Part shown: positions 43,625-55,255 of the stretch, piece by piece | Layout: every line of letters begins with the position of its first letter | Position numbering within the stretch: the first letter of the stretch is position 1 | Source of the DNA: Woeseiaceae bacterium | GTDB lineage: Bacteria; Pseudomonadota; Gammaproteobacteria; Steroidobacterales; Woeseiaceae | Direction: 5' to 3' | Length of the DNA: 64,000 nt | NCBI GenBank assembly: GCA_028280615.1 | Contig: JANQLK010000016.1 | Location: 1-64,000, forward strand | Notes under the pieces: model-generated | The model's input: the letters and a program-made list of their open reading frames with translations, nothing else | Told to the model about the DNA's origin: nothing | The model's database searches: none | Program-made: the position numbers and the translations under genes

Positions 43625-44884
43625 CTGAGCACCGGCACCGCAAGACCGGCCTGGAAAACCGCATGGTCGGTCGCGCTCCTGATCGTTGCCTCGGCGGTCG
43701 CAGGCTGCAGCAAGCCGCCCGAAACGATGACGCTCATGTCGCGTGAGGGCTCCAACGCGCAGATTTACCGGCTGCTCGACGAGTGGAACGCGAGTCACGA
43801 CCTCGAGATCCGTGCGACGCTCGTTCCCCAGCGCGACTTCATGACCAAGTTCGGCGTGTCGCTCGCGGGCGGCGTAGTCCCCGATCTGGTCGCCATCGAC
43901 CTGATCTATGCGCCGAGATTCACATCCATCGGTCAACTGACGGATCTGACCGAGCTCCTGCATTCTCTGCCGTACTATGAAGCGTTCGTGCCGTCGCACA
44001 TCCGGCTCGCGAGCTGGGAGGGTCGCAACTACGGCCTGCCGTTCGCGGTCGAGGCGTCATTCCTGCTCTACAACAAGACGCTGTTCCGCGCGGCCGGGCT
44101 CGACCCGGACAGGCCGCCGACGACCTGGGCCGAGATGTACGACTACGCCGAAGAGATCTCCAGGCTCGGCGACGACGTGTTCGGCTTCTATTTCTCAGGT
44201 GCCTGCGGCGGCTGCGCGATCTTCACGATGGCGCCGTTGATCTGGGCGAGCGGCGGCGATATCGCCAACGCCGATTTCACCGAGGCCCGCCTCGATTCGT
44301 CCGAGGTAGTGGACGCGCTCACGCTGTATCGCGGGATGTGGCAGGCGGGCTTCGTCCCGCCCGGCGCAGTCGTCGACGGCGGCGAGAGCTTCACGTCCGC
44401 ATTTCTGACCGGCAAGATCGGCATGGCCGCATCGGGCGCGTTCGTCATCGAACAGCTCGAAACGAACTACCCCGATCTCGACTACGGCGTCGCGCTGCTA
44501 CCGGGCAAGAACGGCGGCGCCGCCTCGTTCGCGGGCGGCGACGTGCTCGCGATTCCGAAGCAGGCGAAACACGCCGACGAGGCCCGCGAGTTCATCCGCT
44601 GGTACACCGCGCGTGACGTGCAGGCACGTAACCTGGCTGACTTCGATGTGCTGCCCGTGCGTCTCGATCTCGCCGATCACCCTGCCTATCAGGCGCCCGC
44701 GATGCGCGTGGCGCTCGAGACGCTCGAGATCGGCCGAACCCCGATGACGCCGAAGTACAACGACCTGATCGGCGACCTGAACGGGCCATGGGCGCTGCTG
44801 GTCCAGCGCGCGGTATTCGGCGACGATCTCGAAGCCGCGGTCGAAGATGCCAATCGCCGCTTCCAGGAGATCATGGATGAGTAG
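43625..44884 (+). CDS. ABC sugar-binding lipoprotein, apparently CTG start
   Basis: This solute-binding protein of about 419 residues follows the MalE/UgpB pattern (PDLVAIDLIYAPRF, YNKTLFRAAGLDPDRPPTTW, GKIGMAASGAFVIEQL). The first ATG in frame (43727) lies inside the mature protein. Upstream the frame continues as an excellent signal peptide with lipobox AVAGC (Cys28), but with no ATG, GTG or TTG. CTG at 43625 follows AGAGG by 8 bases and is the best start. It opens the carbohydrate operon, and its stop overlaps the first permease gene. It probably captures an oligosaccharide released by the GH127/sulfatase partners. Confidence 0.85.
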   Translation: MSTGTARPAWKTAWSVALLIVASAVAGCSKPPETMTLMSREGSNAQIYRLLDEWNASHDLEIRATLVPQRDFMTKFGVSLAGGVVPDLVAIDLIYAPRFTSIGQLTDLTELLHSLPYYEAFVPSHIRLASWEGRNYGLPFAVEASFLLYNKTLFRAAGLDPDRPPTTWAEMYDYAEEISRLGDDVFGFYFSGACGGCAIFTMAPLIWASGGDIANADFTEARLDSSEVVDALTLYRGMWQAGFVPPGAVVDGGESFTSAFLTGKIGMAASGAFVIEQLETNYPDLDYGVALLPGKNGGAASFAGGDVLAIPKQAKHADEAREFIRWYTARDVQARNLADFDVLPVRLDLADHPAYQAPAMRVALETLEIGRTPMTPKYNDLIGDLNGPWALLVQRAVFGDDLEAAVEDANRRFQEIMDE

Positions 44885-45779
44885 CTCCGGGCGAGCGCTC
44901 GGGCGATGGGCGCCGGGCAGGGCGATGACCGGATTCCTGTTCGTGCTGCCCAGCGTCGTGTTCGTCATCGTCCTGCTCGGCATACCGCTCGTGCTCACGG
45001 TCTGGATGTCCCTGCACAAGTGGCCGCTGTTCGGCGACATCGAGTTTGTGGGCCTCAAGAACTACCTGAAACTCGCGGGTGACGGCCAGTTCTGGCGCAG
45101 CCTGTGGTTTACGACCCAGTACACGCTGACGGTCACGCCACTGATCGTCGGCACGGCGCTCGTGCTCGCGCAGCTCGTCAGGCCTCGCTATCGCGGCGTC
45201 GGCGTGTTTCGCACGGCCTTTTTCATGCCGGTCGTGATCGGATTCGCGGCGTCGAGCCTGCTTTGGGTGTGGATGCTCAACGACCAGCTCGGCATCGTCA
45301 ATGCCCTCCTGCTCGACCTCGGGCTGATCGACGAGCCCGTGGTCTGGCTCGGCCGGAAGTCCACCGCGCTCTGGACGATCAACCTGAGCATCGTGTGGAA
45401 AGTCGTGGGGTTGTCCATGGTCATTCTGCTGGCCGGTATGCAGGCAATCCCGGGCGAGGTGATCGAAGCAGCGTCGATCGACGGTGCGGGCCGGTTGCGG
45501 CGTTTCGGCCATATCACGCTGCCGATGATCCGGCGCTCGCTGGCGCTCGTGCTCGTCATCACGGTCGTCGGTTCGTACCTGGCCTTCGACCACTTCTACA
45601 TCATGACCCGCGGCGGGCCGCAGAACGAGACGATAACGGCCGTCTACTGGATCTTCACGAACTCGTTCACGTACTTCAAGATGGGCTACGGCGCGGCGCT
45701 GTCGATCGTCCTGCTGGTCATGTTGCTGGTCTTAAGCGTGGCACAGATTCGCCTCCTGGAGCGCCGCAATGGCTCGTGA
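44877..45779 (+). CDS. ABC sugar transporter permease, MalF/UgpA type
   Basis: This 300-residue membrane protein has about six segments and the family EAA loop (EVIEAASIDGAGRLRRFGHITLPMI) that contacts the ATPase. I start it at the ATG at 44877, which overlaps the binding-protein stop and has AGGAG upstream; an earlier in-frame ATG at 44847 lies inside that gene. It pairs with the permease at 45769 in a CUT1-type importer. Confidence 0.93.
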   Translation: MSSSGRALGRWAPGRAMTGFLFVLPSVVFVIVLLGIPLVLTVWMSLHKWPLFGDIEFVGLKNYLKLAGDGQFWRSLWFTTQYTLTVTPLIVGTALVLAQLVRPRYRGVGVFRTAFFMPVVIGFAASSLLWVWMLNDQLGIVNALLLDLGLIDEPVVWLGRKSTALWTINLSIVWKVVGLSMVILLAGMQAIPGEVIEAASIDGAGRLRRFGHITLPMIRRSLALVLVITVVGSYLAFDHFYIMTRGGPQNETITAVYWIFTNSFTYFKMGYGAALSIVLLVMLLVLSVAQIRLLERRNGS

Positions 45780-46650
45780 CATGGCACCGGCCTTGCCGCT
45801 CGCCGCTCGAATCCTGCCGGCGTCGAGCGGACGCCTGCTCCACTGGCTGTTCGCGTGTTCGCTCGCGCTGGCCTTCCTGTTTCCGATCGGCTGGTCGCTT
45901 CTGAACTCGTTGAAGACCTCGGCGGGCGCCAGCGCCGTGCCGCCGAGCTACTGGCCGGTCGAGTGGTCATTCGAGAACTACCGAGCGATCGGCGTGTACG
46001 GACGCGGCCTGCTGGTCTACATGATGAACAGCCTGCTGTTGGCCGCATTGACCGTAGCCGGAACCGTCGTCCTCAGCACAACGGCTGGCTACGGCTTTTC
46101 GCGTTTCGAATTCCCGGGGAAGTCGCTGCTGTTCTCTCTCTGCCTGCTGCCGATGCTGGTGCCGTACCAGACCATCCTGACGCCGCTGTTCGTGATCGCA
46201 ACCCGGCTCGAAGTGCACAATTCCCTGTTGGGCTTAAGCCTCGTGTACATCCTGTTCCAGCTGCCGTTCAGCATCTTCCTGATGCGCAACAGTTTCGATG
46301 CCGTGCCGAGAGAGCTCGAGGAGGCGGCCACGATGGACGGCTGCGGACACGTCGACATCCTGTCGCGCGTCGCTTTCAGCATCGTCAAGCCGGGCATCAT
46401 CACGGTCGCGCTGTTCGCGTTCATTAACGCCTGGAACGAGTTTTTCGCCGCTCTCTTGTTCCTGAATAGCGAGGACAGCTTCACGCTGCCCATCGTGCTG
46501 GCGACGATTCGCGCCGGTCAGCTGGGGCAAATCGACTGGGGCGCATTGCAGGCCGGCGTCATTATCTCGATCATCCCGTGCTTGCTGTTGTTCCTGATTC
46601 TGCAGCGGCACTACATCGAAGGCCTGACCGGTGGCGCGGTGAAGGAGTGA
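45769..46650 (+). CDS. ABC sugar transporter permease, MalG/UgpE type
   Basis: This 293-residue second permease has the EAA loop (ELEEAATMDGCGHVDILSRVAF) and the FAFINAWNEFFAALLFL segment typical of MalG-like subunits. ATG at 45769 has GGAG a few bases upstream and overlaps the previous gene by 11 bases; ATG at 45781 is a possible alternative. Together with the products of 43625, 44877 and 48620 it makes a complete importer. Confidence 0.93.
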   Translation: MARDMAPALPLAARILPASSGRLLHWLFACSLALAFLFPIGWSLLNSLKTSAGASAVPPSYWPVEWSFENYRAIGVYGRGLLVYMMNSLLLAALTVAGTVVLSTTAGYGFSRFEFPGKSLLFSLCLLPMLVPYQTILTPLFVIATRLEVHNSLLGLSLVYILFQLPFSIFLMRNSFDAVPRELEEAATMDGCGHVDILSRVAFSIVKPGIITVALFAFINAWNEFFAALLFLNSEDSFTLPIVLATIRAGQLGQIDWGALQAGVIISIIPCLLLFLILQRHYIEGLTGGAVKE

Positions 46651-46703
46651 CGGAGCGGTGAAGAAGTGACTGATATGTCCCTACGAGCAGGCAGTGCCCG
46701 CGC

Positions 46704-48619
46704 ATGAAATCCGATTGCAGTCCTGTCGTCGTCCGGCCGACGCCGGACTCGCTTGCCGGGGCCCGGCCCGTGTCGATTGCAAACGTTTCGCTAAAGGACG
46801 GCTTCTGGTCGTCGCGCATCGGGCGCATCGCGAGTCACACGATTCCGAAGATGGACGAGATGAACGCGAGCACGCACCGCTACGACAATTTTCGCGTGGC
46901 AAGCGGCGAACTCGACGGTTCGTTTCAAGGGATCTACTACAACGACTCCGACGTGTACAAGTTCCTGGAATGCGCCGCGTGGTCGCTCGTACATTTTCCC
47001 GATGAGGCGCTGGAAGCGCGGGTCGATCAGATCGTCGAGTGGCTCGAGGCGGCGCAGGACGACGACGGCTATCTCGATACCTTCTACCAGGCCCAGGACG
47101 CGGGCGAGCGCTGGACGCAGTTCAGGCACCACGAGATGTATTGCGCCGGTCACCTGATCCAGGCGGCCGTCGCCTATCATCGCGCACGCGGCAAGCGACG
47201 ACTGCTCGACGTCGCGATCCGATTCGCCGACCACATCGGGGAGGTCTTCAACGCGGACGGCAATCCCGGCGTCGATACGCACCCCGAGATCGAGATGGCG
47301 CTCGTCGAGCTATACCGTGAAACCGGCGACCTGAGATACCTCGAGCAGGCTGGCTATTTCGTCGACGCGCGGGGCAGGCACGAGATCGACGTCATCGATG
47401 GCACGCAGTTCGACCAGGAATACCACCAGAATCGCGTGCCTTTCCGCGAGCTCGAACGCATGGAAGGCCACGTCGTACGCATGCTGTACCTCACCTGCGG
47501 CGCCACCGACGTTTATACGGAGACCCGCGATGAGAATCTTCGCGAGGTGCTGGACCGGCTGTGGCACAACATGGCGAACTGCCACCTGTACGTGACGGGC
47601 GGCCTGGGTGCACGCTATTCGACCGAGGGCTTCGGGCGCGACTACTGCTTGCCCAATCGTGACGCCTATGCCGAGACCTGCGCGTCCGTTGCGTCGATCA
47701 TGTGGAACTGGCGCCTCTTGCTGCTCGATACCGACCGGCGCTACGCAGACCTCATCGAGCTTACCTTGTACAACGGCCTGCTGTCCGGCGTGTCGCTCGA
47801 CGGCGAGCGCTTCTTCTACGTCAATCCGCTCGAGGACGACGGCGGTCACCGCCGCAAGGACTGGTTCGACTGCGCATGTTGCCCGTCGAACGTGTCGCGA
47901 ACGCTGGCGTCGTTGCCGGGATATTTCTACACGATCCGGAACGACGCGTGCTACATGCATCTGTACGACAGCAATCGCGTTTCGATGACGCTGGGCAATG
48001 GCCAGGCGCTGCGGCTCGACGTCACCACGGTGTACCCGTGGGAAGGCCGGATCGACATCGCGGTCGAAAGCGACGGCGCGTTCGCGCTGTGCCTGCGCAT
48101 CCCCGCGTGGGCCGGCGACGGCTGGCATTGCTCGGTCAACGCCGACGCCGTCGAGGGGGGGCTGCTCGAAAAGGGCTATCTTCGCCTCGAGCGCAAGTGG
48201 TCGGCGGGCGACCGTGTCTCGCTGCGCTTCGACATGCCCGTGCGCGTCCTGAGGGCACATCCGCTCGTGACCGAAAACGCCGGCCGCGCCGCGCTCGCCC
48301 GTGGCCCGGTCATCTACTGTTTCGAGGCCGTCGACAACGCCGGGTCCGACACGGAGCGACTACTGCTGGACACCGATCCCTCGCGCTTCGAGCGAGTACC
48401 GGGCGGAGTCGACGGCGCGACGACGATCCGGGCCGCGGGTCGCAGGCTGTCGCTGGCCGAGTGGGGCGATGCGCTGTACTCGGAGGCAGGGCCGTCGGCC
48501 GAGGCATCGTCCGGCCCGCTTACGCTCGCGGCCACGCCGTACTACACCTGGGCCAATCGCGAGCCGGGCACGATGAACGTCTGGATGCGAACCCTGAACT
48601 CGGTGTGCGGGCGGCGGCG

Positions 48620-48623
<4 letters not shown>
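46704..48623 (+). CDS. Glycoside hydrolase family 127 (beta-L-arabinofuranosidase type)
   Basis: This 639-residue enzyme matches GH127: an (alpha/alpha)6-barrel with Glu324 and Cys326 (DAYAETCAS) and Cys392-Cys393 (FDCACCPSN). These correspond to the Glu, zinc-Cys and Cys nucleophile of HypBA1-type beta-L-arabinofuranosidases. There is no signal peptide, so it acts in the cytoplasm on imported saccharides. Its stop overlaps the ATPase gene (ATGA). GH127 is placed between transporter subunits, strong evidence that the operon imports an arabinose-containing or related saccharide. Confidence 0.9.
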
Positions 48624-49710
<1,087 letters not shown>

Positions 49711-49714
<4 letters not shown>

Positions 49715-51174
49715 GGAACGGAGGAACGCGTCGCCGGCCGTCGCCCCGTGCCGTGGTATGGCTGTTGGTCGCGGCGTTGCCCTGGCTGCCGTCGGCCAGC
49801 TTCGCCGGCACGCTGCCGCCGAACATCGTCTTCATCCTCATCGACGACATGGGCTTCGCCGACTTGAGCGTGACCGGCAACACGATGGTGGAGACGCGCA
49901 ACATCGATCGGATTGCCGCCGAGGGTCTGCTCATGACGCAGTTCTACGTTGCGTCGCCGATCTGCTCGCCGTCCAGGGTCGCCTTCACGACCGGCAATTT
50001 CCCGTCGCGTCACGGTATTAACTCCTGCCTTGCCACGCGCGAGCACAACGCGGCACGCGACATGGTCGATTTCCTGGATCCGCAGGTGCCGACGCTTGGG
50101 CGTACGCTCAGGTCCGCCGGTTACGCGACGGCGCACGTGGGCAAATGGCACATGGGCGGCGGGCGCGACGTTGGCGACGCGCCGCTGCCGGCCGCTTACG
50201 GTTTCGACGAGTCGCTCGTCGCCTTCGAGGGCCTCGGCGAACGGCTGCTGCCGATCGAGGACAGCCTGTCCGACCTGAGCGAGGCGCTTGGGCAAGGACC
50301 GACAACGCGCGTCAACTGGCGCGAACTCGCGCCGGCCTATGTTGACCGCTCGATCGAGTTCATGCGCCGCAATCACGACCGGCCGTTTTACCTGCAGCTC
50401 TGGCTCAACGACGTGCACAGCCCCTGGGCGCCGTCGTACGCGATGGTCAAGGAGCAGTTCGACTCGCACCCGGGCGGCCATCAGCAGCGCTTCAACGCGA
50501 TGCTTGTGCACGTCGACCGGCAGATCGGCCGTCTCATGGACGCACTCGACGAGCTCGGTCTTGCCGGCAATACGCTTGTCCTCGTGACCAGCGACAATGG
50601 ACCGACGATCTGGCACAGCTACTACACCGAGGCCTTCGGGCCGCCGCCCGGCGATCCGGGGCCCTATCGCGGCCGCAAGGGCAGTCTCTACGAGGGTGGT
50701 ATCCGGATGCCGCTGATCGTGCGCTGGCCCGGCAAGGTCAGTGCGGGAAGGGTGGACGACACGTCGATCGTCTCCGCCATAGACTTCCTGCCCACGCTTG
50801 CGGCGATCGCGGATGCAGAGTTCGCCGCGGGCCAGGTCGATGGCGAGAATGCGAGCGACGCGCTGCTCGGCAGGGGATTCGAACGCAAGGATCGCCTGTT
50901 CTGGGAGTATGGGCGAAACGCGGAGCACTACGTCCTGCCTCGGGACGCGCACGAGCTGAGCCCGAACGTCGCCGTGCGCGATGGCCGCTACAAGCTCCTG
51001 GTCAATGCCGACGGCAGTCGCGTCGAGCTCTACGACATCGCGAACGATCCGGGCGAGACCGACAACCTGGCCGACAGAACTCCGGCGGTCGCCGATGAGT
51101 TGGTGCGTTCGGCACTCGAATGGCGCGCCGGACTGCCGGGCCGCGAAGCGCTGCTCGCCGGCAAGGACCGCTAG
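49711..51174 (+). CDS. Secreted type I sulfatase (formylglycine-dependent)
   Basis: This 487-residue arylsulfatase-family enzyme starts at GTG, overlapping the ATPase stop. The signal peptide ends near SFAG. Metal-binding DD (45-46, in LIDDMGF), the formylglycine motif CSPSR (Cys85, to be modified), GKWHMG and TSDNGPT are all present. It should remove sulfate from a saccharide in the periplasm or at the surface before import by the operon's ABC system. An anaerobic- or FGE-type maturase is needed but not seen in the window. Confidence 0.92.
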
Positions 51175-51193
51175 CCCGCATCCGGGCCAGGGC

Positions 51194-52945
51194 TCAGTAC
51201 CGCCAGCTCGTCAGGTCCGCGCCCTCGGGCGCCGACTCCTCGATGCGCTCGAGAATGCGCGGCACGTACATCTGGTTGTAGCGCAGCCTCGACAGCGCGT
51301 TCGGTCGCTCGTGGTCGCCGTTCCAGCAGTGGCCCGAACGCGGCTCGTAGTCGACGAGACCGTCGTAGTACGGGTCGGTCGTACTCTCGAGGAATTCCTC
51401 CATCAGGTAGACGGCGTTGTTGAGATACGAATTGTCCATCTCACCGACGTAGATATGAATCTTGCCCTCGAGCTTCGGACCCAGCGTTTCCCAGTCGCGC
51501 TCGAGGATGTGCCGCAGGTCGTAGTTTTCACGCATGTACTCGGCGACCTCCGGGTCGATCTCGCCCGTGACCTTGTCCCAGACGTGACGCGGATAGCCGT
51601 CTTCGCCGACCGGACCGAACAGCGTCAGCCAGACATCACGCTGGCCGTTCGAGCGGCCTTTGGTGCCGATGACGCGTTCCTTGCGGTTGACGTCCTCTAG
51701 GGTCGAAACAACCTGGCCAAGGATTGTGCGGCTTCGCGGCCGCGCGGTCCTGCGCCATGGACCCTCTATGTAATAGGCGTTCTCGTCCTCGTAGATATTG
51801 ACCAGCGTGAACGCGCGAAAGTCGATCGGATCGGGGCACGCCGCGAATGCGCCGTTGTATTCGTCCGGGTAGAAGACCTGCACGGCGAGCGCCTCCCAGC
51901 CGCCGGTGGAACCGCCGTAAAGGAACCGCGCCCAGCCCTCGCCGATACCGCGAAACTGCTCCTCGATGTATGGAATCAGCTCGTAGGTGATCGCGTCGCC
52001 GTAGGGCCCCATGTTGACCGAATTGACGGCGTAGGAGTCGTCGAAGTACGGCGTCGGATGCTGGATTTGAACGATCAGCATGCGCGGAAAATCAGGGCCG
52101 GTCCATTCCTTGTAGAACTCGTAGGCGTGCTCCTGGACGATGATGTTGTAGCCGTCGATATCGAAGCGCTCGCTGTACTCAGGCTCGAGATCAGGGTCTG
52201 GCGGCGTCTCGCGAAAGCCCGAAAAATCGGCTGGGAAGTGACCGTGATTGATCGCGATCGGGTAGCGCGCGTCCGGATGTTCGTCGAATCCCTCGGGCAG
52301 CAGCACGTGCGCGCCGAGGTAGGTCGGCCGGCCCCAGAACTCGGTCAGCCGTTCGCTCTGAATGCGGATGTGCTTGACGTACTTCGTGTCCTCGGGCGGT
52401 ACGATGGGCGGGATCTCCCGGTCCATCGAGATCGCAATCGTGTCGCCGCCGTCGGCATCGAGGCGGATTTTGCGCGGTTCGGAGTAGAAGTTGCCGGGTT
52501 TCTTCTCCCATTGCTGGCCCTCGCCCCTGTCGGGCGGCAGCTTGAGCACACGTCCGTCATGCAGTTCGAAGGTCTCGTAGCGATTCAATACGGCCTGCAC
52601 CCAGTACTCGCCATCCGGCACGGCTGCGAGGCTCTCGACGGGGTAGCCGAAAGTGCCGGCATCGATGATGGCCGGCTCGCCGGGCGCGAGTCCGTCCGCA
52701 TCGACGCCGAAGATCTGCTGCGTGTCGGGATAGTTGCTGATCTGGAAGCGCGGCTCTTCCTCGTCGGCGGTCGACAGCACGAGCAGTACGCGACCGTCGA
52801 GCGGCTCGTCACTCAGCGCGTCTGGAAACGAGATCGCGAAGCGGGTAGAGGGTTCGGCCGGCGGCTCGGCGCAGCCGGCTACGGCAATGAGCAAAAGTAC
52901 AGCCCGCCCGAGTGCAGACGCTCGGATTGAAGTGGTCCTCGTCAT
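51194..52945 (-). CDS. Alpha/beta-hydrolase (esterase-like) lipoprotein
   Basis: This 583-residue protein carries a signal peptide with lipobox VAGC. An N-terminal domain of about 200 residues has beta-rich, non-catalytic character (DGRVLLVLSTADEEEPRF). The C-terminal hydrolase domain shows the nucleophile elbow GGSTGGW and a late His in SGHCWNGDHER. It resembles putative esterases of the enterochelin-esterase-like class. It is convergent with the sulfatase gene and may de-esterify saccharides, but that link is only positional. Confidence 0.75.
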   Translation of the reverse strand: MTRTTSIRASALGRAVLLLIAVAGCAEPPAEPSTRFAISFPDALSDEPLDGRVLLVLSTADEEEPRFQISNYPDTQQIFGVDADGLAPGEPAIIDAGTFGYPVESLAAVPDGEYWVQAVLNRYETFELHDGRVLKLPPDRGEGQQWEKKPGNFYSEPRKIRLDADGGDTIAISMDREIPPIVPPEDTKYVKHIRIQSERLTEFWGRPTYLGAHVLLPEGFDEHPDARYPIAINHGHFPADFSGFRETPPDPDLEPEYSERFDIDGYNIIVQEHAYEFYKEWTGPDFPRMLIVQIQHPTPYFDDSYAVNSVNMGPYGDAITYELIPYIEEQFRGIGEGWARFLYGGSTGGWEALAVQVFYPDEYNGAFAACPDPIDFRAFTLVNIYEDENAYYIEGPWRRTARPRSRTILGQVVSTLEDVNRKERVIGTKGRSNGQRDVWLTLFGPVGEDGYPRHVWDKVTGEIDPEVAEYMRENYDLRHILERDWETLGPKLEGKIHIYVGEMDNSYLNNAVYLMEEFLESTTDPYYDGLVDYEPRSGHCWNGDHERPNALSRLRYNQMYVPRILERIEESAPEGADLTSWRY

Positions 52946-53068
52946 TGCGGATCGTCTCGATGTCGGAGGCAGGCGTCCATCGAAGCCTATTCCACCGCAA
53001 ACCGCAAGCTTCGCCCGCCGCTGCCGGGCGCGGGAGCCTTTGGGCCGGGGCCGCGCAAGGGACTGCGA

Positions 53069-53719
53069 TCAGGCGTCCGGATCGACCGGGTAGGCGTCCT
53101 TGAAGGCGGCAAGCTCATTGCACGCGTCGACGATCCCCACCAGGGTCGGGAAATCGTCGAGCGGCACGTCGAAGCGACGGGCGTTGTACGCCTGCGGCAC
53201 GAGGCAGCAATCGGCATGCGTCGGGCTGTCACCGTAGACGAAGCGGCCGTCGCTCGAGTGTTCCGCCGCGAACGCCTCGGCGCTTCGGAAACCCTCGAGA
53301 ATCCAGTGCGCGTACCAGGCTCCGAATTGGTCATCGTCGAGACCCAGCGTGCCTTTGAGATACTTGATCACGCGCAGGTTGTTGAGCGGATGGATGTCGC
53401 AGGCAATCCCCAGACAAAACGAGCGCACGGCCGCGGTGCCGCGCTCGTCGTCCGGCAGTAGCGGCACATCCGAATGCGCCTCCTCGAGGTACTCGAGAAT
53501 CGCGATCGACTGTGACGTGGCGACGACGCCGTCATCGTAGAACGGCACGAGGCCCTGCGGGTTGAGCTCGCGGTACGCCTCGCTCAGCTGTTCGTCATCG
53601 CCGGGTTTGAGCGAAACGGGCACCGATTCGTAGTCTATGCCCTTGAGGTTGAGCGCGATTCGGACGCGGTAGGCGGCCGACGAACGCCAGTAGTCGTAGA
53701 GCTTGGGGCTAGCGCTCAT
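53069..53719 (-). CDS. maiA: Maleylacetoacetate isomerase (zeta-class GST)
   Basis: This 216-residue protein isomerises maleylacetoacetate to fumarylacetoacetate using glutathione. The zeta-class active-site motif SSAAYRVRIALNLKG (about residues 13-27) and NPQGLVPFYDDG are present. Its start overlaps the end of fahA by about 11 bases. It is the last gene of the tyrosine-degradation operon. Confidence 0.93.
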   Translation of the reverse strand: MSASPKLYDYWRSSAAYRVRIALNLKGIDYESVPVSLKPGDDEQLSEAYRELNPQGLVPFYDDGVVATSQSIAILEYLEEAHSDVPLLPDDERGTAAVRSFCLGIACDIHPLNNLRVIKYLKGTLGLDDDQFGAWYAHWILEGFRSAEAFAAEHSSDGRFVYGDSPTHADCCLVPQAYNARRFDVPLDDFPTLVGIVDACNELAAFKDAYPVDPDA

Positions 53720-54713
53720 ACTGCTCGACGACGTGGTCGATGGCGCCGAATATCGAGCGGCCGTCCGCGTCCAGCATCTCGATCCGGACGCGGTCGCCGA
53801 AGCTCATGAAAGGCGTCACGGGCTTGCCGGACTCGATGGTCTCGATCATGCGGATTTCGGCAATGCACGAGTAGCCGACGCCGCCGTCGGCGACCGGCCT
53901 GCCGGGTCCGCCGTCGAGCTTGTTGGATACCGTGCCGGAACCGATGATCGAGCCGGCTTCGAGCGGCCGCGTCTTCGCCGCGTGAGCGATGAGCTGGCCG
54001 AAATCGAAGGTCATGTCGATGCCGGCCTCGGGCTTGCCGAAGGCCTGGCCATTCAGGAACGACAGCAACGGCAGGTGGACCTTGCCGCCCTGCCAGGCAT
54101 CGCCGAGCTCGTCGGGCGTGACCGCGACGGGCGAGAACGCGCTCGACGGCTTGGCCTGGAAGAAGCCGAAGCCCTTGGCAAGCTCCGCGGGAATCAGCTT
54201 GCGCAAGCTGACGTCATTGACGAGCATGATGAGCCGGACGTAGCCGATGGCCTCGTCCGCCGACACGCCCATGGGTACATCGCCCGTGACGACGGCCACT
54301 TCGGCCTCGAAGTCGATGCCCCACTCCTCGCTCGCCGCGAGAATCGGCTCGCGCGGGCCAATGAAGGAATCCGAGCCGCCCTGGTACATGAGCGGATCGG
54401 AGTAAAAGCTCTCCGGAACCTCGGCGCCGCGGGCCTTGCGCACGAGTTCGACATGATTGACGTAGGCCGATCCGTCCGCCCACTGGTAGGCGCGCGGCAG
54501 CGGCGAGGCGCAGCCGTCTTCGTCAAAGGCATCGCCTTCGCCACTGGCCAGGCGCTCGGAAATCGCGGCGAGCTTCGGCGCCGCGGCGTCCCAGTCGTCG
54601 AGCGCTGCTTGCAGCGTGGGCGCGACCTCGGCGGCCGGCAGGCAGCGTTCGAGATCGGTCGATACGACGACGAGTTCGCCGTCGCGGCCCTTGGAAAGCG
54701 ACGCGAGTTTCAA
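53709..54713 (-). CDS. fahA: Fumarylacetoacetate hydrolase
   Basis: This 334-residue enzyme hydrolyses fumarylacetoacetate to fumarate and acetoacetate. Metal-binding and family motifs are DPLMYQGGSDSFIGP, IDFEAEVAVV, GFFQAKPSSAFSP and GSGTVSNK. The start is TTG (54711-54713) with GGAG upstream, and it overlaps the stop of the VOC gene (TTGA). Use of TTG here may lower its translation relative to hppD. Confidence 0.93.
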   Translation of the reverse strand: MKLASLSKGRDGELVVVSTDLERCLPAAEVAPTLQAALDDWDAAAPKLAAISERLASGEGDAFDEDGCASPLPRAYQWADGSAYVNHVELVRKARGAEVPESFYSDPLMYQGGSDSFIGPREPILAASEEWGIDFEAEVAVVTGDVPMGVSADEAIGYVRLIMLVNDVSLRKLIPAELAKGFGFFQAKPSSAFSPVAVTPDELGDAWQGGKVHLPLLSFLNGQAFGKPEAGIDMTFDFGQLIAHAAKTRPLEAGSIIGSGTVSNKLDGGPGRPVADGGVGYSCIAEIRMIETIESGKPVTPFMSFGDRVRIEMLDADGRSIFGAIDHVVEQYER

Positions 54714-55255
54714 GACGACTCTCCAGTGAACTCCAGTTCATGCAGCCATGCCGCGTGCTTCGGCGCTTTCTTGGTCCGGCTCCATTCCTCGAGCATGGCC
54801 GGGGCGACGCGCTTCAGTTCCTCGATCTGCTCGGGCGTCTGCGTGTTGGCCACGAGTTCGAGGCGGTGTCCGTTCGGATCGAAAAAGTAGATCGACTGGA
54901 AGATACCGTGGTTGGTCGGCCCGACGACGTCGATACCTTCGGCCTCGACCTGCTGCTTCGCCGCCACAAGCGCGTCGTAGTCCTCCACCTCGAAGGCAAT
55001 GTGCTGCACCCACTCGGGCGTGTTGCGGTCGCGGTCCATCGCCTCGCGCGTGGGCAGCTCGAAAAACGCCAGCACGTTGCCCATCCCCGCATCGAGGAAC
55101 ACGTGCATGTACGGATCCGGCTCCTTGGTCGACGGCACCCGGTCCTCGGCGAACGCGATCTGGAACTCCATGTTCAGCACGCGCTGATAGAACTCGACCG
55201 TTTCCTTCGCATCCTTGCAGCGATAGGCCACGTGGTGAATTCGCTTAAGCTCCAC
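54710..55255 (-). CDS. VOC-fold protein in the homogentisate operon
   Basis: This 181-residue protein starts at GTG, preceded by GGAGGA within hppD. It has two VOC modules and candidate metal ligands His8 (IHHVAYRC), Glu66 (AFFELPT), His85 (VQHIAFEV) and Glu133 (HRLELVAN). The set is His-Glu-His-Glu, typical of glyoxalase-type enzymes, whereas extradiol dioxygenases use His-His-Glu. It sits where hmgA (homogentisate dioxygenase) is expected, and no hmgA is in the window. Its reaction is unknown. Confidence 0.8.
   Translation of the reverse strand: MELKRIHHVAYRCKDAKETVEFYQRVLNMEFQIAFAEDRVPSTKEPDPYMHVFLDAGMGNVLAFFELPTREAMDRDRNTPEWVQHIAFEVEDYDALVAAKQQVEAEGIDVVGPTNHGIFQSIYFFDPNGHRLELVANTQTPEQIEELKRVAPAMLEEWSRTKKAPKHAAWLHELEFTGESS

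Noticed and set aside
54710..55255. Calling the VOC gene homogentisate dioxygenase
   Set aside because: Known HmgA belongs to a cupin-type family of about 430 residues; this protein is 181 residues with a glyoxalase-like ligand set.
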